The notes below the pieces were generated by a model that searched no databases, had not been told where the DNA came from, and saw only the letters and a list, made by a program, of their open reading frames with translations. Source: Blastomyces gilchristii SLH14081 (taxonomy: Eukaryota; Ascomycota; Eurotiomycetes; Onygenales; Ajellomycetaceae). Taken from it: a DNA stretch of 64,000 nt. The stretch lies in the NCBI RefSeq assembly GCF_000003855.2, contig NW_003101680.1:309507-373506 (forward strand). Direction: 5' to 3'. This document shows positions 48,980-61,291 of the stretch, in pieces; position 1 is the stretch's first letter; every line of letters starts with the position of its first letter. The translations under genes were made by a program, and so were the position numbers.

Positions 48980-50581
48980 TAAATAATCAGTTAAGTGAAC
49001 ACTGAGTTCTCAGATAGAAGCTTGCTCATCAGTCACTCTAACTCTGTAATAAGATCTTATGAAGAGAAAAAGATTTTACAAAGAGAATGTCAGTAAAAGA
49101 CTTAAGAGTTCTGATATAGATATATGAGATATTCATACAATTACATATCTGATAAATAATACAGCTATGTCTACTGATAATATAAGAGAACTCTTAAATA
49201 TGAGTATAGATACAGTGTCACAGTGACTTTAAGCGATGTTGAAATTACAACAGTAACAGATAGCTGATATGCATACAACTTAATAACATTAATATAAGAA
49301 AATTCAATAATTATCTTAACTAGAAACTTCTGCATAAGCAATTTCAATATTAATTAAATCAGATATAAATATATAAGTGCTGAAGAAATATCTAGATACT
49401 TCTGCATATTTTAATACTTCTGATCTCACTCTCTATTCATTATAAAGATTGAAAATGCTTATAAAACTAAGTGTAGATGAAGATGTCATCAGTTCATTAA
49501 CTAATCAAGATTGATATATTAATGAACAATTGAAGAATCACATGAGATAGAAGTTGCATTCATGAATAAAAGTATATAAATCATCATCATAAACATCTGA
49601 TAATATTATTAAATATCTTGATATTCTGTTCTGAGATATCACTATATAACAGAAAGTGTTAAATTAATTATAGAGTATCTGATAGAGAAACACTTCTCTT
49701 ATAATATTTATTTCTAACTTCAATATTAAGATTCTAGAAGCAGATGATCAATCTTGAGAGAATTAAATGAAGATTAGTATGCTTAAGAAGACATTAACTT
49801 TTAAACTCTTACAAGCTCTTATAAGTGTAGATAAAGACTCAACTTATAAAGACTTCAGTATATAACTTCAGACATTGAATGATCATCTGATCAAGCTTAA
49901 GAGTATATAAAACAGTGATAGAAGATATTACATCTCAGCTACTTATACATCTGTATCAAAGAATGACAATGCAGATGCTATAAATTAAGTAAACTCAAAT
50001 ATCTATATATAAACAAGAGTTTTCGTTATCTGAATAAATTTTCAAGTTCTCAGAATTGCTTCTAAAGAAGCTGTCAATCAATATCAATGAGAGATGTACA
50101 TTAATTGTAACTAATCAGAATATATTACTTTCAACTACTAATCAGTCTATATATCTTCTCATTTAAAAGAAAGATCAATACTAGCAGTCTGCATCAATTA
50201 CATTATACTGAAGAAAGATTTGAAAGATAACTATAAAAATACTCTGATGAAATAGAAAAAAGATTAGCTTCTATTCAAATTCATTAACGGAAGCTTGAAA
50301 AGATCAGACAATAATAATTTGAAGAGAAAATGATAATAAATGCAATTCTTGTATCTACTGTAGTCAATAATATATATAATATAAAAGTCATGATAGACAG
50401 CAGTCTATGTTACTATACAATGATTAAATCTTCAGTTGTAAGATATTATAACCTTCAGTGTATTCTCTTATTAAAACTCTGAGTTCTTACAGAATTTAAT
50501 AACTTAAAAGACATTTGTATCTGTTACATAGTAAAGTTAATCATAGATATCAGAGAATATTAACATGAAGATATCTATACA
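48980..50581 (+). pseudogene. Gypsy-1 gag and protease start, decayed (copy 5)
   Basis: The gag N-terminal segment EFSDRSLLISH is read near 49000-49030. The zinc knuckle at 50097-50138 is the most damaged of the set: two Cys and the His have become Tyr, leaving one ligand. The protease active site region lies around 50390-50410. Stops are frequent and the start codon is not identifiable. Confidence 0.75.
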
Positions 50582-51170
50582 TAGACTGACCGTGTGACCG
50601 TGTCTGAGACCAGGACCAAACTTTACAGTTGTCATGTTGCCTAAAAGCATTACTTCTGGTCATGATTTGTGTTCATTACATTAATTTCAAATCACATTAT
50701 TTCAAATATTAAAGATTTCAGATTCACTTTTCAAATAAAAATCTAGTCTCAGATAAAGAATATGTTTGAATTCTTAGTCACATTTTCATTCTGATCTCAT
50801 TATTAAGAATAGCATTAAATAAGATCATGAAATCATTTCTCACTTACATAATATCATAATATAGTGCTCATTTGTTAAAAATTCAATAGAGAGTATTATC
50901 AAATATTGTTACTTTTCTGAATACAGATCATAATTCATATAATTTTAATTATGAAAAAAATATAAAATATAAAAAAAAACAAAAAACAAAAAACAAAACA
51001 AAAACAAGAAAAAATCACAATAAAAAAAAAAATAAAAGAAAAAGAAAAAAACAAAAAATAAAAACAAAAAAAATCAAGATCACAGAGTCACAGTACTCTT
51101 AAAATACTCACTTCTCAGAGTTCTTACAATGTTTATTATTAACTGTGTATTTCTCACAGTAAGAGTAACA
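50582..51170 (+). repeat. hAT left terminal region (copy 2)
   Basis: It matches 31210-31815. The A-rich tract (about 50955-51075) consists of A runs with interspersed C. No coding sequence. Confidence 0.85.
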
Positions 51171-52379
51171 CAGCTGCAATGAGTCATTGTCTTAATATTA
51201 TCTAATAAATAATCAGTATATATCTGTATAAATGTGAATAATTAGAAAACATACACTTAAAAAGTGTGATCAGAGTGAACTCTGCTGCTACTTGAATGAC
51301 ATCAAGAACAGAACACTGAAATCAATGATTTCTCTCATTGATTTCATAGACAAGGTGTATAAAGATGGCCTTGAGAAATATAAGATTCTTCAACTTCTGA
51401 TAAAAATGAATCTCATGAAGAGACTCTATTTTCATGATATTAGAGACTGAGTGTTATCAAAAAGTGTTACTTCTATGCAATGTACATGCACTTACTGCAG
51501 TGATTCATTCTCTGCACATATAACTAAGAGTTATGACTTTCTCACACTGCATAGCTCTCTCTGAGATACTGCTATTAGTTTGCAACTTATGCAGTCTTTC
51601 AGTCCAGCATGCACTGCATGTATGCAGCCCTGTGTGCTGGGGCTGTGTTAGTCATTATGGCCTGGCGTGATACTCACTTTTCACAGATCATATTTTGTTT
51701 GAGAGAGAGAAGAAAAGATGTGACTGTTGTTTTATTGAGAAAGAAATGAATAATTAGTAGTATTGAATATAATTTGATTCATCTGTATTTAAAATTTGAT
51801 TAATCTATACTCTTCAATTTGAGGGTTTCTAAGAGTGTTTTAATAGTTTTCATATCAGCTTGAACTTAGTAATGAATTGAAGAAGAAGAGAAAAGAGAGA
51901 AGAAAGAAATGAGAATAACTTATCTTTATAATATGAAAACAGAGAATCACTGTAATCATTCTTTCTAGTAATAAAGATCTGTTTTCTGCATGTATCTCTG
52001 ATATAGATTATATGATAAATGTATACAAAGAATATCAATAGTGCATGTATTGAATAAAGATAATATTACTATGTAACACTGTAGTCATTTCTGTACATCT
52101 CTGAAAGCTGTTAATAGTTTCTTTGTCTCTTTATATTTGATAAGTCAATAATATATTCTGATGCACTTTCTCTTTCATCATCATCATCATCATTATTATC
52201 ATTATCATTATTATTATTATCATCATCATTATCATCATTATTATTATTATTATCATTATCATCATTATCATCATTATCATATCATTGCTAGCTGTCTCTT
52301 CTGCCTTCACTCTCTCTCAACAGTTAACACTTATTAAAATCAATCATGTTATTTCTCTTCAAATATTCTGCGGTTCTGC
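51171..52379 (+). other. hAT copy 2 internal region, partly unmutated, with a microsatellite
   Basis: This is absent from hAT copy 1. A short plus-strand stretch (about 51340-51450) reads SLIDFIDKVYKDGLEKYKIL and could be an exon remnant. Around 51595-51680 the sequence regains GG, CC and CG. A microsatellite of ATC and ATT triplets occupies about 52170-52285. I do not recognise a gene. Confidence 0.4.
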
Positions 52380-52657
52380 AGATCATCAAGGCGCGTGAGT
52401 GCTATCACAGATTGAAGAGAGAGGAGAAGAAGGCATTCAAGTATAAGAAGACAGATTGTAAGACATGTTATAATGTCTTGAAAAGACTCTGTAAGAAAGT
52501 AGAATGATAACAATTTTAAGTAACACTTCTGATAGATTTAGACTGAACTAAGTATAGAAATAATACAGATAGCACCACCTGTGAGAGATTGAAAAAGAAG
52601 ACAGTGAAGAGTCTCATACAGCAGCAGTGAGATCAGAAGAAGTCTTAAGAATGATTT
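52380..52657 (+). pseudogene. Unidentified Lys/Arg-rich coding-like segment, first half
   Basis: The plus strand is open from about 52390 to 52505, reading HRLKREEKKAFKYKKTDC and CYNVLKRLCKKVE, then has stops that look like former Trp codons. A second basic stretch, CERLKKKTVKSLIQQQ, runs to the Gypsy-1 insertion at 52663. After removal of Gypsy-1 it continues at 58358. It is charged and probably helical. No family recognised. It is much less mutated than the transposase of the same element. Confidence 0.45.
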
Positions 52658-52662
52658 GAGAC

Positions 52663-52976
52663 TGTAAGAGGCCTATGCCGAATAGATCGGTATTATATTA
52701 ATAGATCTTATATAACAAAGAGAAAAACATTAGAGAAGGAAAGAAAGAGAAAGTGCGAGAATCAGTGATTGAAGTGAATATTTATATGTGTATGTGGTGA
52801 TGTACACAGTGAAGCTTTAGAGCAGAAGAATATACACACATTTGTAGCAGCTGAGGATCGGCGATCAGAACATACATGTTCATGACAGCTGAGGATCAGC
52901 AATTGAGAATGAGGCGGTAGAAATCTATGAAGTGTATGAAATAGTCTATATGATTGATCAGGCGCAGCCCGCCACA
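52663..52976 (-). repeat. Gypsy-1 3' LTR (copy 6)
   Basis: Starts TGTAAGAGGCCTATGCCG and ends CAGCCCGCCACA. Its inner part (52790-52930) has lost most CG compared with the 5' partner. Confidence 0.9.
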
Positions 52977-52992
52977 TTAGCCCCCCTCTTTC

Positions 52993-55900
52993 AGAAGCAG
53001 TTCTCATTGATCAAGGACCACTATTTCAGATAACATAAAACTCAGAGTTCAGGTTGATTGATCATAGCTGATTCATTTCACAAGATATTATCAACTGCAG
53101 CTGTGTGATCTCTCATTGAGAATATCTTCAATCTCTCACTCAAGCTCATTATCTTCTTCTATGATCTCTGGCAGCTGTCAGTCAGAAGTTAGTTGAGAAG
53201 AGAATGAGTCAGTGACAGTGCAGTGAAGCAAGCTTGTATGAAAGATATTATGAATTTCTGATAATGTGTCAAGATAATAGTTATAACTATCTAGAACTTC
53301 TATCACTTTATACTTAACATGATGATAGTTCAGTATACAAGATGAACATGTGATCTGTATATTCTTAAGATTCAATCACACTAAGTCTTCTATTTTATAC
53401 TGCTCAGCAGAATCTCAGTGAATATTGATTTAATTCTCTTAATCTTATTTCACAGCTGTTATGAAGGCTTCTGCTCAGTCACAGGCATCTCAGAGCTTCA
53501 TTACTATATTATCAGCAATCTGAATCAGACTGTAGAGGTTCAGTATGAACTGTGTGATCTCTAGAAGATTCAACACTTTCATGTGATAACTGTGTGTAAG
53601 AAAGAACAGGCTTACATCTGTTAAGACAGCATCTCAATCATTGATAGCAATCTCTGTATGTAGAAGAAGATCATATCAATTGTCTTATAAGTGATTGCAG
53701 AACTTATAAAGATAATTCTTCACAGTCTGAATTATTCATTCTGATATATTATCAGTCTCAGAGTGATAGATAGTTGACAGACAGCATATAATCTTGAGAA
53801 CTTGACAGATTCTTATTCAGAGAATGCTCATAAATTGACAGCTCTGATCTGATACTATAGATCTCAGCAATCTGTGCATTTAATAGAACAGGCTCTGTAG
53901 AAAAGCTTCAGTGACTTATTCAGTATCTGTCTTATCATAAGATTTCAATATTACATCTTTACTCAATTGATTCATAATGATCAGAATGTTTCTACAATTC
54001 TTACTCTCAGAGAGATTAATAGTGAAGTTAATTATCACATCTTATCAGATTCTATCAGAGACATTGAGTAATTGTAGCAGATCTTTTCTACAGTTCTTTC
54101 ATAAGATAATGAAAGCATAATAGTTGTAGTTTCAGACAAAGCATCTGATGCTGTTTAATATCTCAGATCAGTAGAACTCTTAAAAGATTATTCTATACAG
54201 TTGTTCACAGCCTGAATAATCAGTTATAAGTGAATCATGCATCTCTTGCATTATTCAGATGTGTAAGAATTTGAAGTGAGAGACTCAGCATTATTCATGA
54301 AATTATAAAGTATTATTATCATTAATTGAACATTCTGAGATATCAGTTCTTATATGTAGTTCTGAGGAAAATCAGAGTGCTTCTTGACATACTGCTTCAG
54401 TGAGTGCTTGAAGAAGTTTATCAGTTTGAGCTGTTATATGCCACAATTCATTCAGTGTAGATTCAGAGAATGTTCTGACCAGTGAAGTATGTATAGTATC
54501 ATGAGTGATCTTATCATGATCAACTAGTATCTTCAGATTCAAGAGTCAGTGTTCTCAATTCATTCAGTGCATATCTATCACATCAGACAGCATATTTTAT
54601 TCTCATTACAAGAGAGCATCTGCCATTGAGTTCTGACTGTCAGAGTGATAGTGTATTGTAAAATGAAAGCAGCTTAAAAACTTCAATCATCACATCTGTT
54701 ATTTGATGAGTTTATGAGTTATTGTGAAGTATTTGAGGTTCTTATAATCTGTGATTATCTCAAATTCAGAGACACTTCAGAGTTCAGAGTCTCATTCTTC
54801 TAAACAGTGTACAATTGTGAGAAGTTTCTTATCATAGATCTTATAATTGCATTCAGTGAGACTCAGTTTCTTAGATATGAAGACACATAATTATAGAATA
54901 TCTTCATCATTATATTGCAATATTACTTCTTCTGTCACATAGTCAGAGAAATCAGCTTCAATAACTGTCTCATGATCAGAATCAAATGTCATTAACAGAG
55001 AAGTATTAATGAATATCTTCTTCATCTGTGTGAATGCAGCTTCAGCATCTGCTGATCACTGAAATACTGAGTTCTTCTTGATAAGTTCTGTAAGTGGTCT
55101 CACAATATCTGAGAAGTTTCATATAAATTACTGATAGAAGTTAGCAAATTCAATGAAGCTTCATATATCTTTCACAGTACACAGAGCTTCTCATTCAAGA
55201 ATAATGAAGACTTTCTCAGAATTCATTCAAATCTCCTTATCAGCTTCTATAATAAAACTCAGATATTTGATACTCTTGACTTCAAAATCATACTTGTTAA
55301 TATCTATCAGTAGTTCTGCTTCTTATAGTTGTTGTAATATCTTCTGTACATGTTCTTGATATTCTTTCCTGAACTTATCAGTGAAGATGAGAATGTCATT
55401 GAGATATGCAGATATGAATTTATCAAGGAAATCTTGAAGTGCTCAGTTGATATACTTCTGAAATGTACTGAGAGTATTAGTCAGTCTGAAGAGGGTAACT
55501 ATTCATTCAAAGAGACTACATTATATTCAGAATGCTGTAAGCCACTCATCTCCTTCAGCAATGTGAATCTTATGAAATGTGATGATGATATCTAGTTTTA
55601 TAAATCATTGAGCTTGTTCAATGCAAGCTAGGATTTCATTGATAAGAGATAGCAGATAGCAGTCTTTCTTTGTTATTCTGTTCAGTCCTTGATAGTTCAC
55701 ACAGAATCAGAGTTCTTCACCTGGTTTCTTTGTAAAGAGAATAGAGGCCGCGGCAGAAGAATTGCTAATGTGTATGAATTCTTTATTCAATAGATCATTG
55801 AGTGTCTTTCAAAGAAGAAGGAGTTCATCTCAGAACATGTTGTAAAAAAAATCTCATGATGATTTGAGATTCTTATCATTCTTCTTCTCTAACTTGATAC

Positions 55901-57910
55901 TGTGATTCACTCTAGAATCTTGTAAGAAGAGTATGTTTGTAATATTATCTTATCAGAAGATATCTAGATATTCATGATATTGTTGAGAGAGTTTCATATG
56001 AGAATCTGTTGTTATAACACAGAATAACTTTTCTAGAGCCTTTTTAATATCAGTCAGACTGATGGAATAGATTGTCACATGGTTCTGCTGTCAGCGACTT
56101 CTTTTTCAGAGCATTTTATACACATTGACAGAGATCTGTGTCAGATCTATGGTCTTATGAATGTTATCTTTGTGAATTCTATCATTATTAGAGAATATCA
56201 AGCTTCTGTTTCAAGTGTTCAACAAGATGCCTTATTCAGATAGTCAGACAAGTTCTAACATAAGATTGTAATCAAGATTATCAACTTTATATGCATAGGC
56301 ATCTTTATATTGATGTTCTTTCACATCTATGATCAGCTTCATCATGTAACAGATACAAATGTCTTTTGAATCATCAAATTCTGTGAGAAGTCAGGGTTTT
56401 GATAAGAGAATACACTGAAGATTATAACATCTTATGACTGAAGATTTTATTATTGTATAGTGACATAGACTGCTGTCTATCATGGCTTTCATATTATACA
56501 TGTTATCAATCACAGTAGATATAAGAATCACATTCATTGTCATTTTCTCTTCAAATTGTTGTCATCTGACCTCTTCAAGCTCCTGTTTGCAAATTTGAAC
56601 AGAAGCTAATCTTTTCCCTGTTTCATTGAGACATTCTCATAGTTATCTTTCAAATCTTTCTCCACTGCAATGTGGTTGATGTGGACAGGTGCTGATTCAT
56701 TCTTTGAATGAGAAGACACTGATCTTTCTCTTGATTGAGAAGATACCAGTCTTTCTCTTAAGTGTGAAGACACATAGGTTGATCAGCAGTTGAAAGTGAT
56801 GTGTTCTAATCAGTTACAGTTAATGCATACTTCATGTTGACATCAATCAGTGACTTTCTCAGAAGTGATCTCAGGGACTCAGAAGCCTGTTCAAATGATG
56901 AAAACTCTTGCTTATGTATAGGCATTTGAATCTATTCAGTTCATAGCATCTGCATCATTGCTGTTCTTCAGCATGAGTGTATAAATCACTGAGATGTAAT
57001 GTCTTCTGTCACTGTTCTGTATACTCTTGAGCTTGATAAGACAGTCATTCAATATTCAGAGCTGTGTGCAGAAGTCTTCATAAGTCTGGTCTTCATCTAC
57101 ACTTACAAGAGCCTGTAAGAGTTCAAAAGTTAATGTCTTCTTAAGTATACTAATCTTCATTCAATTCTCTCAAGATTGATCACCTGCTTCTAGAATTTTA
57201 GTGTTGAAGTCAGAAATGAATGTTGTAAGAGAAGTGTTTCTCTGTCAGACACTCTGTAATCAATCTAATGCTTTCTGTTGCATGACAGTGTCTTGAAACA
57301 GAATATCAAGATGTTTGATAATATTATCAGGTATTCACAATACTGGTTCACAAGCTTTCATTCATGAATGAAACTTCTGTTTCACACAATTCTTCAATCA
57401 TTCATTGATATATCAATCTTGATTGATTAATAAACTGATGGCATCTTTATCTATACTCAGTTTCACAAGCATTGTCATTCTTCATGATGAGTAGAGAGTG
57501 AGATCAGAAGTATTGAAATACACAGAAGCATCTAAGCATTCTTTCAGCACTTTTATATTCAATTCTGTAGATGTTGAAATTGCATGAGTTAATTATTAAA
57601 TCTCTTCATATTGATGTTGTTGAGTTGCATGCATATCAGCTATTTATTATTATTGTAATTTCAACATTGCTCAGAGTCACTGTGACATCATATCTATACT
57701 CGCATTTGAGAGTTTCATATTATTATTAGACATGATTGTATTGATTGTTGAATATGTAATTGTATGAATATCTCATACATCTCAGTGTCAGAACTCTCAG
57801 GTCTTTCACTGACATTCTCTTGTAAAATCTTCCTCTCTTTGTAAGGTCTTGTTACAGAGTCAGAATGACTAATAAGCAAGCTTCTATCTGAGAACTCAGT
57901 GTTCACTTAA
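52993..57910 (-). pseudogene. Gypsy-1 gag-pol polyprotein, decayed (copy 6)
   Basis: The domain order is as in the other copies. Chromodomain and integrase end at about 53000-53400, integrase to about 54640, RNase H about 54700-55140, reverse transcriptase about 55140-56100 with YLNDIL at about 55383-55405 (first Asp lost), protease near 56480, and a gag knuckle near 56775-56820 with its ligands kept. The gag N-terminal part is open at 57715-57906, though its apparent start is GTG. An unmutated-looking GAGGCCGCGGC lies at about 55743-55755. Confidence 0.8.
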
Positions 57911-58040
57911 CTGTTTGACTGTTTCTCTATTTCTTATATGTCATTTATATGTTCAGATATCTCAGTGGAAAATTGTTCCTAATGAGAAGATGATGCATGA
58001 ATAATCATTTCTAATAAGAAGACAATGAATGTTTTTCTAG

Positions 58041-58352
58041 TGTAAGAGGCCTACACTGAATAGATCAGTATTATATTGATAGGTCTTATATAACAAAGAG
58101 AAAAATGTTAGAGAAGAAAAGAAAGAGAAAGTGTGAGAATCAGCAATCAAAGTGAATATTTATACATGTATGTGGTGATGTATGCGGTGGAGCTTCAGGG
58201 CGGAAGAATATACGCGCATTCGTAGCGGCCGAGGATCGGGATTGGAACATACACGTTCGTGGCGGCCGAGGATCGGCGATCGGGAATGGGGCGGTAGGAA
58301 TCTATGGAGTGTACGGAATAGTCTATATGATTGATCGGCGCAGCCCGTCACA
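58041..58352 (-). repeat. Gypsy-1 5' LTR (copy 6), CG-rich and with internal repeats
   Basis: Positions 58190-58345 keep dense CG. Two units of TTCGTRGCGGCCGAGGATCG (from about 58219 and 58256) form the internal repeat whose copy number varies between Gypsy-1 LTRs. The 3' partner is clearly more mutated. Confidence 0.9.
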
Positions 58353-58357
58353 GAGAC

Positions 58358-58870
58358 TCGATAAAGAGAGAGAGAGAGAAGAAGAGCTTTGTGTAAATAA
58401 GCAGTGATAGAAGAAGATTGAGAAGATATTAAAGCAGAAGACAAAGAAGTCAAAACTGATAAGTTTTTTGTTAAGAGATAATGATTTTTGATAACACTTC
58501 TATTCTCTAATTAATTAGCAGGAGCTGATAGAGGAGAAGGAAATTGAGGCCTTGTTCAGGTCTTGAATACACTTCATGATTCAGAACATTGAGAAGACAG
58601 CCCTGCTCTCTGAGCATGTCAATCTGCTTACTGCTGAGATGGAATCTGAGACAGCAGACCAGAAAATGCGGGATTTTGAGGTACAGATTGACCTGGCTGA
58701 GAGAGAGCAGTAGAAACTCTCTTCTGAGAAGATAGCAGAGAGAGATTTTAAGATGATTATCATCTCAGATGAGAAGAAGAAGAAGAAGAATGAGAATAAG
58801 AAGTGAATTATAAAGAATGATGAGAAGAATGAGAAAGAGAAGAAAGATAATAAGTAGAAAAAGTTTTTTT
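58358..58870 (+). pseudogene. Unidentified coiled-coil coding-like segment, second half
   Basis: After the Gypsy-1 the plus strand continues with an Arg/Glu-rich stretch. A possible short intron (GTTTTTTGTTAAGA to TTAATTAGCAG, about 58465-58521) precedes a long acidic/basic helix-like frame (58522-58860), with TALLSEHVNLLTAEMESE and MRDFEVQIDLAERE, ending in a Lys/Asn-rich tail. Only a few stops interrupt it. It keeps CC, GG and some CG, unlike the neighbouring transposase. It may be an accessory ORF of the hAT or a captured host exon. No family recognised. Confidence 0.45.
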
Positions 58871-59299
58871 CTTTTTATATTAGTTAGTTATAAGTTTGTA
58901 ACTATTAGTTAATAATTAAAATTAATTTTGAGTTTTTAAAAATTATTGTACAAGTTGTAATCAATTATCAATATCAGGAATAATATATATATTTATATTC
59001 AACTATTATAATTCACAAATCACTATAATGTATAAGTATCAATATTCTTTCAATATTGATATTTATAATATTAATATATTTTTAATAATATTATTTAATA
59101 ATATAATTTGATAATACTCTCTTTTATAATATTAATATATTTCAAGAAATATAACAGAGATTAATTAAGATTATTTATTTACTTTTATACATTGATGATA
59201 TTCAATCTGAGTTAGTACTAAAATTATAACTAAGTTAAGAAAGAAGATTATTTTCTCTTATATTAATTCTTCTTACACACATCAGTGATTAGTTATTGA
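58871..59299. other. Very AT-rich spacer in hAT copy 2
   Basis: Almost only A and T (for example 59020-59160), with short AATATTA-like repeats and no coding sequence. It separates the coiled-coil segment from the transposase. Confidence 0.5.
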
Positions 59300-60310
59300 A
59301 AATAAATTATTATCTTTCTCAAATTATTATTATATCTTCTGAATTCACTTCTTTCACTTCTTTTACTTCTATTGAAGATTCATAAACTCTTCAAGAAATC
59401 ACTGTGAATTACAAAGTCTATGTTATTTACAATTCAACACAGAATGCTCTCTTTCAATTATAATAGATAACTACTTTATTCTTCACATCTGATTCCAGGT
59501 CATGAAATTTATGAAAAACTTAACACAAACACTGAGATGAACTATGAAATAATTATTAACAGATTGTATTATAGATTACTGAAGAGTCATCTCTCTGCTA
59601 CAATCACTGTAACTTTATTCAGAAACATTCATTATAAACTGATTATAGCTCTGAAGGAATTTCTCAACATCTGAAGTCATCAGAATACAGATAATAAAAG
59701 AAAAATAATCAGAAAATTACTACTGAGCTGATAAGTTACTCTATCAGATAATAATTTTTAATAACACTAACTTTCTAATTTGAAGAAAATTATGTAAAAA
59801 TAATCATATATCAGTACTCTGATTTCACAACTCTTATCTAATAACTTTCATGAATAATTACTTCACATATATATATCTCTGAATCTTTCTCTTTAATCAA
59901 TTGAAAACCTCAAATTCTGAACACTTCTTCAAATGCTTAATTCAAATCTTCATATTTCATATTGATTCTGTCTTCAGTCCAATCTCAAGACATACTACAA
60001 AGTCAGTATATAATATCTAGAATCAGAGTTGAAGAATCATCAAAGAGTGTCTCTCACAGTGAATGTATGAACTAGTACAAACAATCTTGCATTTATAAGA
60101 GTTATATATTATTATATTGATGAGAACTGAACTTATTAAGAGACATTAATTGAATTTGAATCATTGATCAGTAGTCATACTGAGAATTATATAACAGAGA
60201 TATTAATAACTGTGATTAAAAATAACTATTGAGATATTAGTCTCAGTCTTCTTATAATTATAACTGATAATACTGTGAATAACTACACTATAATGAACAG
60301 CTTAGAGTAA

Positions 60311-60649
60311 TTATTATTATTATTATTATTCTTTAATTATAGATGTATGCAGTCAGAGACTATAACATCTACCTGAGAATCTTTAGTTCTCAGAGTTTTT
60401 CCTATATCTATAGAGTCAACTATTATACACTTATCAATTTCAGATATGTAAAATCAGAAAATTCCAGCTCAGAATACAAAAACTGTTTATAAATTGCAGT
60501 ATTTCAACATCTTTTGATACTTTGAAATCATTTGAAAATATCATGACAAAAGAAAAGAGAACATAGTCTTAAAGATAGACACATTAAATAGATAGATAGA
60601 AAAGAACAGAAAGAAACAAGTACTGTAAAGAGAGACTATAATAAAATAA
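60311..60649 (-). repeat. LINE-derived 3' tail of SINE-B
   Basis: It aligns with the LINE 3' ends at 17131, 33720 and 43345 without large gaps, then stops abruptly at about 60649. Unlike the adjacent body it has lost CG, CC and GG. Confidence 0.9.
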
Positions 60650-61291
60650 ACTACAGAACAAGACCTCTGCAGTTTACATCTTAAGCTATATACATATTTT
60701 AACACTCTATATAACCGACCGCCGTCTCTGTCCTCTCAGGCCCGCTCCAGGGATTATCATTCCCTCTAAAGAGCCGCCGCTCAGCTAGCTCCTGTAACTA
60801 GCTTATTCATAAGTGAGATCCTTACTAAGAATAACACTAGAGCTACTCAATTCTAGTTAAGTCTCTAATCTTCTGACTGTCAATCTCAGCATTTCAGCCT
60901 ATCAATTGGCTGTCACAGTCTTGCTTACACTAATCACCTATTAAGAGTGCCTAGGTCTTGTCTCACCTAGGTTCTTGCTAGGCCCAGAGTGTTCTAATTG
61001 AATAGTTTTTAAATCTCATTCCCCGGAAGTGAGTGTCTAGAGTGAGAGGGATGAGACCTGGCCAGTTAAGCTTAACAATGATTTGCTATTCTGCAGGCAC
61101 TCTAGATCTCAATCACTCTAGTACTGATCTAACTTGAAGCATCTGAAGAGCTATTAATTCTAAGATCAGTGAGAATTAGCATCTGGGAATCCCTGGAATG
61201 AACATCTTAAGCTTGACAATGATTTGCTATAGTGCACCCAGGGGCCTCTGGTACTGTTTTATGACTTAACAGTGGAAGCTGTGATTAAGAT

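Larger units (their letters stand above)
48602..50581 (+). mobile_element. Gypsy-1 copy 5, 5' part, plus strand
   Basis: A 5' LTR (48602-48893) is followed by gag and the start of protease in the same order as other Gypsy-1 copies. It entered the copia RNase H and is cut at 50582 by hAT copy 2. The rest of the element and its other LTR are not in the window. Confidence 0.87.
52663..58352 (-). mobile_element. Gypsy-1 copy 6: complete 5.69-kb Ty3/gypsy chromovirus
   Basis: LTRs at 52663-52976 (314 bp) and 58041-58352 (312 bp), flanked by the exact 5-bp duplication GAGAC (52658-52662 and 58353-58357). The 3' polypurine tract is GAAAGAGGGGGGCTAA on the minus strand (52977-52992), the best preserved of the family. 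It inserted into the coding-like segment of hAT copy 2. Confidence 0.94.

Noticed and set aside
52165..52285. Possible CRISPR-like or regulatory repeat
   Set aside because: It is a simple ATC/ATT triplet microsatellite without unique spacers, and the genome is fungal.
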